Below, one piece after another: positions 46,744 to 55,903 of a stretch of 64,000 nucleotides of DNA. This DNA is from Cryptosporangium arvum DSM 44712 (GTDB lineage Bacteria > Actinomycetota > Actinomycetes > Mycobacteriales > Cryptosporangiaceae). The position numbers and the translations under genes are program-made. Location of the stretch: assembly GCF_000585375.1 (NCBI RefSeq), contig NZ_KK073874.1, positions 1,488,001-1,552,000 on the forward strand, read 5' to 3'. The notes beneath the pieces were generated by a model. It saw only the letters and a list, made by a program, of their open reading frames with translations. It searched no databases and was not told the DNA's origin. Position 1 is the stretch's first letter. The number at the start of each line of letters is the position of its first letter.

Positions 46744-47308
46744 CGACCATGTGGACGCGGGCCGCCGTATCGCCGTCGTTGCGGTACCGGTGCGGCACGT
46801 CCCCGGGGTAGACCGCGGTCCGGCCGGTCGCGACCCGCAACTCCAGGTCGCCGACGACGAGCGTCATCGTGCCCGCCACCACGTGCGCGATCTCGCGTGT
46901 GCCCACCGAGTGGTCCTCGGAGACGTGCTCCTCGCCCGGCTCCAGCACCCACTCCCAGAACTCGACGAACTCCGGGTCGTCGACGCCCGCGAACAGCGTC
47001 GCCCTCCCCCCGGACGGCCCTTCCCACAGCACGCTGTAGTCGTCGGGGCCGGTGATCTGCACCTCCGGCGGACGGGCCTCCTCCACCAACCGCGCCACGG
47101 TGACGCCGAACGCGTCGGCGATGCGCACGAGCGTGCCGATGCTCGGGTTCGTCCGCCCGGCCTCGATCTGCACGAGCATGCCCTTGCTGACGCCGGAGCG
47201 CCCGGCCAGTTCGTCGAGTGACCAGCGGCGACCGGTGCGCAGGCTCCGGACCCGCTCACCCACCAGGAGTGCGATCGCGGGGCGCGCGTCGTCCCGAGCA
47301 GTGGTCAA
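46700..47308 (-). CDS. XRE-family regulator with cupin sensor domain
   Basis: 202 aa from TTG 47308, with GAAGAGG 8 bases upstream; a GTG 17 codons earlier would leave little room for a promoter. The helix-turn-helix spans about 12-66 (VRSLRTGRRWSLDELAGRSGVSKGMLVQIEAGRTNPSIGTL). The cupin barrel is at about 110-195 with PGEEHVSEDHSVGTREIAHVVAGTMTLVVGD. Such proteins sense a small ligand and often control a divergent transporter, here the EamA gene. Confidence 0.92.
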   Translation of the reverse strand: MTTARDDARPAIALLVGERVRSLRTGRRWSLDELAGRSGVSKGMLVQIEAGRTNPSIGTLVRIADAFGVTVARLVEEARPPEVQITGPDDYSVLWEGPSGGRATLFAGVDDPEFVEFWEWVLEPGEEHVSEDHSVGTREIAHVVAGTMTLVVGDLELRVATGRTAVYPGDVPHRYRNDGDTAARVHMVVTMPPGEFDRRTRR

Positions 47309-47379
47309 TATATTGGCCTCTTCGGTCAGTTCAGTGATACAAACGGTGCTATGAACCACGCTACCGGTTGGAGTCGGCG

Positions 47380-48222
47380 GTGATCCCGGTGCTGCTCGCC
47401 GCCGGCTCCGCCCTGGTCTACGGCGTCGGGGACTACTGCGGGGGAACCGCCGGGAAGCGCGCCCCCGCCGTCGCGGTGACGGTGGTGGCCAAGGTGTCGG
47501 CGTTCCCGCTGCTGCTCGTGCTCACGCTGCTCCTCGGGGCCGACGCCGCGCCGGGCGCCGCCGACCTCGGGTGGGCCGCGCTGGCCGGTCTCGCCGGCGT
47601 GGGTGCGGTCGTCCTGTTCTACCGGGCGATGTCGGCCGGAGCGATGGCGGTCGTGGCGCCGGTCACCGCGGCGGCGTCGGCGGTGCTGCCGGTGATCGTC
47701 GGCATCCTGGTGGACGGGTCACCCGGCACCGTGCCGCTGATCGGCGTCGGGTGCGCGGTCGTCGCGATCGCGCTGGTGAGCGCGGGCGGGGGGCGCCCCG
47801 CACACGTGACGCCCCCGCTGGTGGGGCTGGCCGTGGTGGCCGGCATCGGGTTCGGGTTGTTCTTCGTGCTGCTGGACCGGGTCCACTCGGGCGTCGGGCA
47901 GTGGCCGCTCGTCGTCGCGCAGGTGGCCGCGATCCTCGCGCTCGTCGTCCTGAGCTCCGCGCGCCGGGAACGGATGTCGGTGCCCCGCGCGGCGCTGCCG
48001 TTCGCGCTGGCCGCCGGGGCGTTCGACACGGTCGCGAACGTGCTCTACGTGCTGGCCAACAACAGTGGGCAGCTCGCGCTGGTGGCGCCGCTGGCGTCGC
48101 TCTACCCGGCCAGCACCGTCGTGCTCGCGCTCGTGCTCGACCGGGAGAAGGTCCGCGGCTGGCAGCTGCTCGGCCTCGGCCTGGCCGGAACCGCGCTGGC
48201 CCTTCTCGCCGCCACCGGTTAA
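47380..48222 (+). CDS. EamA/DMT-family exporter
   Basis: 280 aa from GTG 47380, with TTGGAG upstream. Ten membrane segments in two five-helix halves, each with EamA character (LLAAGSALVYGVGDYCGGTAGKRAP; VLYVLANNSGQLALVAPLASLYPASTVVLALVLDREKVRGWQLLGLGLAG). Exports amino acids, nucleosides or toxic compounds in known cases; its ligand is likely that of the divergent XRE-cupin regulator. Confidence 0.9.
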   Translation: MIPVLLAAGSALVYGVGDYCGGTAGKRAPAVAVTVVAKVSAFPLLLVLTLLLGADAAPGAADLGWAALAGLAGVGAVVLFYRAMSAGAMAVVAPVTAAASAVLPVIVGILVDGSPGTVPLIGVGCAVVAIALVSAGGGRPAHVTPPLVGLAVVAGIGFGLFFVLLDRVHSGVGQWPLVVAQVAAILALVVLSSARRERMSVPRAALPFALAAGAFDTVANVLYVLANNSGQLALVAPLASLYPASTVVLALVLDREKVRGWQLLGLGLAGTALALLAATG

Positions 48223-48232
48223 GACTTGAACC

Positions 48233-49078
48233 ATGCGTGTTGCGGTGTGTCAGTTGAACTCACGGGACGATCGGGCGGCGAACCTCGCGGAGGCTCGGCG
48301 TCTGCTGGAGCAGGCCGCGGCGGCCGGGGCCGACTTCGCCGTACTGCCGGAGTTCGTCGACTACCTGGGGCGCCGTCGCGGCGAACCGGAGCCGGAGACC
48401 GTCGACGGCGAGTTCGCGCAGTTCTTCTCCCGCGCCGCCCGCGAGCTCGAGCTCACCGTGCTCGCCGGGTCGTTCCGCGAGCGCGCCGAGGACGGCGAGC
48501 GGGCCTACAACACCAGCCTGGTGTTCGACCGGTCCGGCCGGCGCGTCGCGGCCTACCGCAAGATCCACCTCTACGACGTCGAGATCCCCGGCCGGGTCTC
48601 GTACCACGAGTCGAAGACGATCGCGCCGGGGGAGGAGCTCGTCGTCGCCGACGTCGAGGGCACCCCTGTGGGGCTCTCGATCTGCTACGACCTGCGCTTC
48701 CCCGAGCTCTACCGCGCGCTGGCCGTGGCCGGGGCCCGGGTGCTCGTCGTCCCGGCGGCGTTCATGGCCCACACCGGCCGTGACCACTGGGAGGTGCTGC
48801 TGCGGGCCCGGGCGATCGAGAACCAGTGTTACGTCGTCGCCGCCGGCCAGATCGGCGACCACGAGCCCGGCCGTACCTGCTTCGGCCGCAGCATGGTGAT
48901 CGATCCGTGGGGCACGGTCGTCGCCCAGGCACCGGACGTCGTCGGCGTCGTCACCGCGGATCTGGATCTGGGGCGCCTGGAGGACGTGCGGGCCGAGCTG
49001 CCCAGCCTGGCCAACCGGCGGCTGCCGGATCAGGACGGCGTGAAGGTCCAGGTCTCGCCCTCGGCCACCGCGCGGTAG
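48233..49078 (+). CDS. Carbon-nitrogen hydrolase (Nit1/omega-amidase branch)
   Basis: 281 aa. The Glu-Lys-Cys triad is visible: E in AVLPEFVDY, K in YRKIHLYD, C in SICYDLRFPELYR. The order and the MAHTGRDHWEVLLRARAIENQCYVVAAGQ stretch match the Nit/deaminated glutathione amidase group, which repairs the alpha-ketoamide form of glutathione; in an actinobacterium with mycothiol another amide must be the substrate. Starts 10 bases after the EamA stop. Confidence 0.92.
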   Translation: MRVAVCQLNSRDDRAANLAEARRLLEQAAAAGADFAVLPEFVDYLGRRRGEPEPETVDGEFAQFFSRAARELELTVLAGSFRERAEDGERAYNTSLVFDRSGRRVAAYRKIHLYDVEIPGRVSYHESKTIAPGEELVVADVEGTPVGLSICYDLRFPELYRALAVAGARVLVVPAAFMAHTGRDHWEVLLRARAIENQCYVVAAGQIGDHEPGRTCFGRSMVIDPWGTVVAQAPDVVGVVTADLDLGRLEDVRAELPSLANRRLPDQDGVKVQVSPSATAR

Positions 49079-49902
49079 CCGATCCGCTCGTAGACGCCGT
49101 TGCTCGTCGGGTTGGCCGCGTCGGTGAACAGCAGAACGGCGGCGGCCCCGATGTCGAGCAGGTGCTGGCTGAGTTCCGCGGTCGCGGCCGCCGCGTACCC
49201 GCGCCGCCGGTGCTCCGGCGGGGTGTAGACGGCGTTGATGCGGTAGGCGGCCGCGGCCGGTGGAGCGAAGCAGACCATCGCGACCGGTTCGCCACGCACC
49301 TCCCAGAGCCAGGCGCGCCCGCCGCTCAGGAAGTAGTCGACCCGGCGGGCCGCGTCCCGCTCGGTGAACGGCTCCGGTTCGTCGCCGGGAGTGTCGGCCT
49401 CGAAGCCCAGCACGGCCTTGATCAGCCAGGGCCGGTAGGTCCAGTCGGCGCGGATCAGCCGTCCGGGAACGTCGTCCGGCGCTCGTAACGTCTCGAGGAC
49501 CAGCAGCCTCGTGCTCATGCCGCGGCGGGCCGAGGCCGTCGTGCGTGCCGTCCACGCGCGGGCCACCGCCGAGGGGCCGGGCGCCATCCCGGTGACCCCC
49601 GGCACCGTCTCACCGGCCTCGAGCAGGGCGTCGACGAGCGCGGACGCGGCCTCGTCGTCCAACTCGGGCACGAGCAGCAGGTGCGGTGGCGTCCAAGCCG
49701 CGATCCAGGCCGGCGGGGTGCCCGGCGCCGCGCGGATCAGCGCCCACAGGGCGTCGGGCTCGGTGGGGAGCACGCCGTCGGCCCGCTGGCTGACGACCGT
49801 GCACAGGTGGTTGTGGCGGACCGGGTCCCGGGCCAGCCAGGAGGCGACCGCCGGCGTGAACGCGGACAGTCCGATCGCCCCGCGGAGCAGTTCACAGCGC
49901 AC
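49030..49902 (-). CDS. GNAT-family N-acetyltransferase
   Basis: 290 aa from GTG 49902. The C-terminal GNAT domain has the acetyl-CoA loop RRRGYAAAATAELSQHLL (from about 232) and NPTSNGVYERIGYRAVAE. The N-terminal 130 residues are a degenerate second domain typical of the GNAT pair group. Convergent overlap of 49 bases with the amidase gene. Substrate unknown. Confidence 0.9.
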   Translation of the reverse strand: MRCELLRGAIGLSAFTPAVASWLARDPVRHNHLCTVVSQRADGVLPTEPDALWALIRAAPGTPPAWIAAWTPPHLLLVPELDDEAASALVDALLEAGETVPGVTGMAPGPSAVARAWTARTTASARRGMSTRLLVLETLRAPDDVPGRLIRADWTYRPWLIKAVLGFEADTPGDEPEPFTERDAARRVDYFLSGGRAWLWEVRGEPVAMVCFAPPAAAAYRINAVYTPPEHRRRGYAAAATAELSQHLLDIGAAAVLLFTDAANPTSNGVYERIGYRAVAEGETWTFTPS

Positions 49903-49913
49903 GCCCGATGATG

Positions 49914-50138
49914 TTAGGGCTGTACCACGGCATTTCCCGGCGAATGGTCAGCCGGACCGGAGCAACCTTCGGCCGCGACGCCGATCAGGAACACCGCGAC
50001 GATGCCGCCGCCCACCGTGAGCATCGCCCGACGCATCGGCGCCGAGCCGGGGCCACGCATCCGGACCGCGCCGACGACCACCGCGATCAACACGAGAAGG
50101 CCGATCAGCGGGCCCCACATCGGGGCGATCAGGTCCAC
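49914..50138 (-). CDS. Small two-TM membrane protein
   Basis: 74 aa from GTG 50138, 11 bases upstream of the GNAT gene on the same strand. Two hydrophobic segments (about 6-26, 39-58), with an [12 protein letters not shown] loop between. Function unknown. Its coding nature rests on the frame, the membrane pattern and spacing. Confidence 0.6.
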   Translation of the reverse strand: MDLIAPMWGPLIGLLVLIAVVVGAVRMRGPGSAPMRRAMLTVGGGIVAVFLIGVAAEGCSGPADHSPGNAVVQP

Positions 50139-50206
50139 GGGACCCAGACTGCCACGCCCGCATCCGGGTGGCGAACGCGCTCGCCGCGCGAACTAGGATT
50201 CACTCC

Positions 50207-52837
50207 GTGACCACACACCCCGACACCCAGGCACCGCCGACGCCGTCGACCGAACTGTCGACCAAGTACACGCCGGCGGACGTAGAGGGGCCGCTCTACG
50301 AGCGGTGGGTCGCGGCCGGCTACTTCACTCCCGACGCGACGAGCGACAAGCCGCCGTTCTCGGTCGTGATCCCGCCCCCCAACGTGACCGGTGTCCTGCA
50401 CATCGGCCACGCGCTCGACCACACCCTGATCGACACGCTGACCCGGCGTCGCCGGATGCAGGGGTACGAGGTGCTGTGGCTGCCCGGCATGGACCACGCG
50501 GGCATCGCCACCCAGAACGTCGTCGAGCGTGAGCTGGCCAAGAACGAGGGCAAGAGCCGCCACGACCTGGGCCGCGACGAGTTCGTGAAGCGCGTGTGGC
50601 AGTGGAAGGAAGAGTCCGGAGGCAAGATCGCCGGTCAGATGCGTCGCCTCGGTGACGGCGTCGACTGGACGCGCGACCGGTTCACGATGGACGAGGGGCT
50701 CTCGAAGTCCGTCCAGACGATCTTCAAGAAGCTCTACGACGACGGCCTGATCTACCGTGCCGAGCGCATCATCAACTGGTGCGCGCGCTGCCACACCGCG
50801 CTCTCCGACATCGAGGTGGAGCACTCCGACGACGAGGGCGAGCTCGTCAGCATCCGCTACGGCGACGGCGAGAACGCGATCGTGGTGGCCACCACCCGGG
50901 CCGAGACGATGCTCGGTGACACCGCGGTGGCCGTGCACCCCGACGACGAGCGCTACCAGCACCTGATCGGCACCGAGGTGCAGCTGCCGCTCACCAACCG
51001 GCGCATCCCGATCGTGGCCGACGAGCACGTCGACCCGAGCTTCGGCACCGGCGCGGTGAAGGTGACCCCGGCGCACGACCCGAACGACTTCGAGATCGGT
51101 CAGCGCCACGGCCTGCCGAACCTCACGATCATGGACGAGAAGGCCGTGATCACCGCGCACGGCCCGTTCGAAGGGCTCGACCGGTTCGAGGCGCGCCCGG
51201 CCGTGGTGGCCGCGCTGCGCGAAGAGGGCCGGATCGTCGCGGAGAAGCGCCCGTACGTGCACGCGGTGGGCCACTGTTCGCGCTGCGACACGGTGGTGGA
51301 GCCGCGCTTGTCGCTGCAGTGGTTCGTGAAGGTGGAGACGCTGGCCGCGGCGGCCGGCGACGCCGTGCGCGACGGCCGGGTGTCGATCCACCCGCCGGAG
51401 CTGTCGAAGCGGTACTTCGACTGGGTCGACAACATGCACGACTGGTGCATCTCCCGCCAGCTGTGGTGGGGCCACCGCATCCCGGTCTGGTACGGCCCCG
51501 ACGGTGAGATGGTGTGCGTCGGCCCGGACGAGCAGCCGCCCGGTCCGGAGTGGACCCAGGACACCGACGTGCTCGACACCTGGTTCTCGTCGGGCCTCTG
51601 GCCGTTCTCGACGCTCGGCTGGCCGGACGAGACCCCCGACCTGGCGAAGTTCTATCCCACCAGCGTGCTGGTCACCGGGTACGACATCCTGTTCTTCTGG
51701 GTGGCCCGGATGATGCTGCTCGGCCTGTACGCGATGGACGGCGAGCAGCCGTTCGACGTGGTGGCGCTGCACGGCCTGGTGCGCGACAAGTACGGCAAGA
51801 AGATGTCGAAGTCGCGCGGCAACACCGTCGACCCGCTGGACTGGATGGACGCCTACGGCTCCGACGCGCTGCGCTTCATGCTGGCGCGGGGCGCCAACCC
51901 GGGCTCCGACCAGGCGTCCAGCGAGGAGTGGGTGGCCGGTGCCCGCAACTTCTGCAACAAGCTCTGGAACGCGACCCGGTTCGCGCTGCTGAACGGGGCC
52001 GACGCCGGCGCCGAGCTGCCGAGCGAGCTCTCCCCGGCCGACCGGTGGATCCTCTCCCGGCTGCACACCGTGCTCGCCGAGGTCGACGACCTCTACGAGC
52101 GGTTCGAGTTCGCCAAGCTCACCGACCTGCTCTACCACTTCGCGTGGGACGAGGTCTGTGACTGGTACGTGGAGCTGGCCAAGCCGGAACTGGCCGCGGG
52201 CGGCGTGCGGGCCGACACCACCCGGGCGGTGCTCGGGCACGTGCTCGACCGGCTGCTGCGCGTGCTGCACCCGGTGACGCCGTTCGTCACCGAGGCGCTC
52301 TGGACGGCGCTGACCGGCCGCGAGTCGGTGGTGATCGCCGAGTGGCCGCAGGCCGAGCCCGGGCGCCGCGACCCCGCCGCGGAGGCCGAGATCGAGGCGC
52401 TGCAGCGGGTCGTCACCGAGGTCCGGCGCTTCCGCTCCGACCAGGGCCTCAGGCCGACGCAGCGGGTGCCGGCCCGGCTCGACGGGCTGGACGCGCTCGG
52501 CGTGGCCGCACACGAGACGCTCATCCGGTCGCTGTCGCGGCTCGACCCGGCCGGTGACGACTTCACCGCCACCGGCACCGTGCAGGTGGGTGCCGAGCTC
52601 ACGGTCAGCTTCGACACGTCGGGGACGATCGACGTCGCCGCCGAACGGCGCCGGCTCGAGAAGGACCTGGCCGCGGCCGAGAAGGAACGCGCGCAGAACT
52701 CCGGCAAGCTCGGCAACGAGGCGTTCCTGGCCAAGGCGCCGGACGCGGTGGTGGCGAAGGTCCGCGAGCGGCTCACCGCAGCCGAGGCCGACCTGGCCCG
52801 CCTCGAGACCCAACTCGCCGCACTGCCCTCGGCATGA
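50207..52837 (+). CDS. valS: Valyl-tRNA synthetase
   Basis: 876 aa from GTG 50207. Class I motifs: HIGH at 65-68 ([12 protein letters not shown]) and KMSKS at 532-536. The CP1 editing domain ([19 protein letters not shown]) removes threonine. The C-terminal coiled coil ([21 protein letters not shown]) binds tRNA. The stop overlaps folC by four bases. No T-box leader is possible in the short upstream gap. Confidence 0.98.
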   Translation: MTTHPDTQAPPTPSTELSTKYTPADVEGPLYERWVAAGYFTPDATSDKPPFSVVIPPPNVTGVLHIGHALDHTLIDTLTRRRRMQGYEVLWLPGMDHAGIATQNVVERELAKNEGKSRHDLGRDEFVKRVWQWKEESGGKIAGQMRRLGDGVDWTRDRFTMDEGLSKSVQTIFKKLYDDGLIYRAERIINWCARCHTALSDIEVEHSDDEGELVSIRYGDGENAIVVATTRAETMLGDTAVAVHPDDERYQHLIGTEVQLPLTNRRIPIVADEHVDPSFGTGAVKVTPAHDPNDFEIGQRHGLPNLTIMDEKAVITAHGPFEGLDRFEARPAVVAALREEGRIVAEKRPYVHAVGHCSRCDTVVEPRLSLQWFVKVETLAAAAGDAVRDGRVSIHPPELSKRYFDWVDNMHDWCISRQLWWGHRIPVWYGPDGEMVCVGPDEQPPGPEWTQDTDVLDTWFSSGLWPFSTLGWPDETPDLAKFYPTSVLVTGYDILFFWVARMMLLGLYAMDGEQPFDVVALHGLVRDKYGKKMSKSRGNTVDPLDWMDAYGSDALRFMLARGANPGSDQASSEEWVAGARNFCNKLWNATRFALLNGADAGAELPSELSPADRWILSRLHTVLAEVDDLYERFEFAKLTDLLYHFAWDEVCDWYVELAKPELAAGGVRADTTRAVLGHVLDRLLRVLHPVTPFVTEALWTALTGRESVVIAEWPQAEPGRRDPAAEAEIEALQRVVTEVRRFRSDQGLRPTQRVPARLDGLDALGVAAHETLIRSLSRLDPAGDDFTATGTVQVGAELTVSFDTSGTIDVAAERRRLEKDLAAAEKERAQNSGKLGNEAFLAKAPDAVVAKVRERLTAAEADLARLETQLAALPSA

Positions 52838-54195
52838 GCGACAACAACCGGGCCGCGGAGGACGCCGCCGAACTCGCTCGGGCCGAGGCCGGGCTCAACG
52901 CGCGCGGTCCCGGGCGGATGGTGCCCGACCGGGACCGCATCGTCGCGCTGCTCGACCTGCTCGGAAACCCGCAGCGGGCTTACCCGTCGATCCACCTGAC
53001 CGGCACCAACGGCAAGACGTCGACCGCGCGCATGGTCGACAGCCTGCTCAAGTCCTTCGGGCTGCGGGCGGGGCGCTACACCAGCCCTCACCTGGAGTCG
53101 GTCACGGAGCGGATCTCGCTGGACGGCACGCCGATCCCGGCCGGCAAGTTCGCCGCGGCCTACGACGAGGTCGCGCCGATGGCCGACCTGCTCGATGCCA
53201 AGAACGCAGACCCGGTGACGTACTTCGAGTTCACCACCGCGATGGCCTTCGCCGCGTTCGCCGACGCGCCGGTGGACGTCGCGGTCGTCGAGGTGGGCCT
53301 GGGCGGCCAGTGGGACGCGACGAACGTCCTGGACGCCGGCGTCGCGGTTATCACGCCGATCAGCCTCGACCACGCTGCCCTGCTCGGCGGCACGGTCGCG
53401 AGCATCGCCACCGAGAAGGCCGGCATCATCCACGGCGACGCGAGCGTGATCACCGCGGTGCAGCCGGCCGAAGCGATCGAGCCGCTGCTCGCCCGGGCCG
53501 CGTCGGAGGGTGCCTCGGTCGCCCGCGAGGGCGTCGAGTTCGGCGTGCTCGAGCGGACGATCGCGGTCGGTGGCCAGCAGCTGCGGCTCAAGGGCCTGGC
53601 GGGGGAGTACGGCGAGATCTTCCTGCCGCTCCACGGCGCCCATCAGGCGCAGAACGCGGTGCTGGCGCTCGCGGCCGTCGAGGCGTTCCTCGGCGCCGCG
53701 CCGGGCCGCGCGCTGGCCGCGGACGCCGTCCGGGAGGGGTTCGCGAACGTGCGGTCACCCGGGCGTCTGGAGCGGCTGCGTACCTCGCCGACCGTGCTCG
53801 TGGACGCGGCGCACAACCCGGCTGGGATGACCGCGACGGTGCAGGCGATGGCCGAGGCGTTCGCGTTCCGCAAGCTCGTGGCCGTCGTCGCGGTGCTCGA
53901 CGACAAGGACTACCGGGGCATGCTCGAACTGCTCGAACCGGTGGCGGACGCGATCGTGGTGACCGAGAACTCGTCACCGCGGCGCCTGAGCGTCGACGAG
54001 CTGGCGGCCGCGGCCGTGGAGGTGTTCGGCGCCGACCGGGTCGACGTGGCCTCCCGGCTCGACGACGCGATCGAGTCCGCGGTCACGATCGCCGAGGAGG
54101 ACGACGACGGCGACGCGCCGCTGGCCGGGGCGGGCGTGCTGGTCACCGGCTCGGTGGTCACGGCGGCCGACGCCCGGAAGCTGCTGGCGCGGTGA
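52834..54195 (+). CDS. folC: Dihydrofolate synthase / folylpolyglutamate synthase
   Basis: 453 aa. The Mur-ligase-type P-loop is [12 protein letters not shown] at 56-67, with the omega-loop [15 protein letters not shown]. It adds glutamate to dihydropteroate and to tetrahydrofolates. ATG overlaps the valS stop and its own stop overlaps DUF4233, the standard actinobacterial order. Confidence 0.97.
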   Translation: MSDNNRAAEDAAELARAEAGLNARGPGRMVPDRDRIVALLDLLGNPQRAYPSIHLTGTNGKTSTARMVDSLLKSFGLRAGRYTSPHLESVTERISLDGTPIPAGKFAAAYDEVAPMADLLDAKNADPVTYFEFTTAMAFAAFADAPVDVAVVEVGLGGQWDATNVLDAGVAVITPISLDHAALLGGTVASIATEKAGIIHGDASVITAVQPAEAIEPLLARAASEGASVAREGVEFGVLERTIAVGGQQLRLKGLAGEYGEIFLPLHGAHQAQNAVLALAAVEAFLGAAPGRALAADAVREGFANVRSPGRLERLRTSPTVLVDAAHNPAGMTATVQAMAEAFAFRKLVAVVAVLDDKDYRGMLELLEPVADAIVVTENSSPRRLSVDELAAAAVEVFGADRVDVASRLDDAIESAVTIAEEDDDGDAPLAGAGVLVTGSVVTAADARKLLAR

Positions 54196-54572
54196 GTGAA
54201 CCGGAGGAGACCCCCGAGTCGCCACGGTCGGGCCTGAAGAACCCCGGGGCGGCCGTGCGCGGTGTCGGTGCGGCGACGTTGCTGCTGGAGTTCCTCGTGC
54301 TGCTGCTGGCGATCCAGCCGCTGCGGACGCTGCTGCCGGACGCCTCCGGTGCGGCCGCGGTGCTGGCGCTCGTCCTCGGGCTGCTCTGTCTGGCCGCGGC
54401 CGGCCTGCTCCGCCGGGGCTGGGCGTGGAATGCGGTGATCGGTCTGCAGGTTGTGATCGTCGCGACCGGCATCGTTCACTGGATGCTCGGCGTCGTCGGG
54501 GGCATATTTCTCTTGGTGTGGATCTATGTCCTCAACGTCCGGAAAAGCGTCTTGGGTGACCGTCCACAGTAG
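54192..54572 (+). CDS. DUF4233 membrane protein
   Basis: 126 aa from GTG 54192 inside the folC stop. A short acidic tail is followed by four membrane segments (about 25-45, 50-70, 75-95, 100-118), with RGVGAATLLLEFLVLLLAIQPL at the first. The family is restricted to actinobacteria, sits between folC and ndk and has no known function. Confidence 0.93.
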   Translation: MSEPEETPESPRSGLKNPGAAVRGVGAATLLLEFLVLLLAIQPLRTLLPDASGAAAVLALVLGLLCLAAAGLLRRGWAWNAVIGLQVVIVATGIVHWMLGVVGGIFLLVWIYVLNVRKSVLGDRPQ

Positions 54573-55085
54573 TTACCTTGAGTGCATGAGTCATTAACTG
54601 AAAGTAATTGAATCAGTCGGTCGCGGGGAGCAACTTCCTCGCTGTTCACAGCGTCTATTGGGTGTGTCCTACACCGGCCCGCAATCGGGCGCAGTATGCC
54701 GTCTCTGTAGCGGTTGCAATCCGTACCGTGACGATTGACCGTTCCGCAGAGTGAATGCAGAGCAACGCTCCGGTGTCCGATCGGCGCTCCTGGCTGTAGC
54801 GCTGACCTGGCAGAATAAGCTGCGCGAAAGCGCGACGTCCTCGCTACGCCCCGTAATTTCAGTCGTCATCCGTACGAACCGAATGGCCAGGGCGGCCGTC
54901 TGATTTTTAAGGCTCGCTCCGTCGAACAGTTGAGGTTCTATGTCGGATTGGTGACTTCACAGGAATGGCACTGTCCGTGATGACCGATTGAACCCTCACT
55001 GTCCGCCCAACTTAGAGCGCCTTGGGTCGGAAGTCCAACTTGTCGGTTTCGTTGACGTCTTTGAGATATCGCTTAAGGTGCACTC
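54573..55085. other. 513-bp AT-richer intergenic region
   Basis: No gene visible on either strand. Hand-counted 60-base lines run 47-62 % G+C, well below the genes around it. It contains a GCGC-GAAA-GCGC hairpin at 54822-54833 with a GNRA tetraloop, several weak promoter-like TTGAC boxes and a good promoter at its end. It marks the junction where ndk is expected but a polysaccharide locus stands instead. An ncRNA or long leader is possible; I see no match to a known riboswitch. Confidence 0.6.
55052..55079 (+). promoter_or_regulatory. Promoter of the polysaccharide operon
   Basis: TTGACG and TAAGGT with a 16-base spacer. The expected transcription start is at or just before the GTG at 55086, so the transcript may be leaderless; alternatively AAGG serves as ribosome site. 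Confidence 0.5.
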
Positions 55086-55898
55086 GTGGAATCAGGGTTG
55101 AATTCCGATACCGAGCAGGTCGAGGTCTTACCTGAAGACATCGTTGCTGCTCCGGTGTTCGTGGATACGACGGGTAAGCGGCATCGACGCTTCCGTACCG
55201 TCGGCTTCCTCGCGGGAGGCGTCGCGATCGCCTACGCCGCCATGCTGGGCCTGAGCTTCGCCGGCGGCCCCATCGCCCCGAACGCGCTGCTGCCGATCCC
55301 GGGCGTCCCCACCGCTGCTCCGTTGGCCGTCCCGGACAAGGAGCCGAAGGGCGACGACATGTCCGCGGTCAGCCGGGACGAGGAGATCTCGCGCGGCGGC
55401 GACGACAGCAACCGTGGTCGCCGCGACGGTCAGATCGACTCGACGTCCACCACCACGCCGAAGCTGACGCCGTCGGGCCCGGCCAAGGCACCGGTGAAGG
55501 CGACGCCGACCAAGCCGTCCGCGACGCCGATCAAGCCGTCGCCCACGCCGACGAAGCCGTCGCCGACCCCGACGAAGCCGTCGCCGACGCCGACCAAGGC
55601 GCCGCCGACGACGAAGCCGGCCGACCCGCCGCCGACGACGAAGCCCGCGGACCCGCCGCCGACGACGAAGCCGGCCGACCCGCCGCCGGTGACCACCAAG
55701 CCGGCCGACCCGCCGCCGGTCACCACGAAGCCGGCCGACCCGGCGCCGGGCACCGGCGCGGGTGGTGGCGGTGGCAGCACCGCGCCGAAGCCTCCGGCTG
55801 ACCCGCCGGCCGATCCTCCGGCGAGCAACAACCCTCCGGCGCCCGTCACCAAGGCGCCGACCGCCAGCGCAAGCCCGAGTTCCACCACGGAGAGCTGA
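55086..55898 (+). CDS. Membrane-anchored Pro/Thr/Lys-rich repeat protein
   Basis: 270 aa from GTG 55086. A cytoplasmic start of about 38 residues leads to one membrane segment (about 39-60). The outer part is disordered: charged linker, then KPSPTPT repeats (about 150-175), then five TTKPADPPP-like units (about 180-225), and a Gly/Pro/Ala tail. It looks like a wall-spanning stalk. Five bases before the deacetylase-synthase gene, so probably in one operon and perhaps a scaffold for it. Confidence 0.82.
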   Translation: MESGLNSDTEQVEVLPEDIVAAPVFVDTTGKRHRRFRTVGFLAGGVAIAYAAMLGLSFAGGPIAPNALLPIPGVPTAAPLAVPDKEPKGDDMSAVSRDEEISRGGDDSNRGRRDGQIDSTSTTTPKLTPSGPAKAPVKATPTKPSATPIKPSPTPTKPSPTPTKPSPTPTKAPPTTKPADPPPTTKPADPPPTTKPADPPPVTTKPADPPPVTTKPADPAPGTGAGGGGGSTAPKPPADPPADPPASNNPPAPVTKAPTASASPSSTTES

Positions 55899-55903
55899 CC
55901 GAG

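Noticed and set aside
47309-47359. Longer XRE-cupin protein from GTG 47359
   Set aside because: It would leave about 20 bp to the divergent EamA start; TTG 47308 has GAAGAGG at the right distance.
50139-50206. T-box leader upstream of valS
   Set aside because: Only 68 bp separate valS from the neighbouring gene, too short for a T-box.
50129-52813. 894-codon open frame antisense to valS
   Set aside because: High third-position G+C keeps opposite frames open; the translation is an Arg/Gly/Val-rich repeat-poor string with no motif. Same reasoning rejects 2878-4836 (-), 14146-16665 (+), 31998-34634 (+) and 55430-58447 (-).
54573-55085. ydaO/c-di-AMP or other riboswitch ahead of the wall-linked operon
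   Set aside because: I could not line up the conserved ydaO blocks or any other class I know; only a simple GNRA hairpin stands out.
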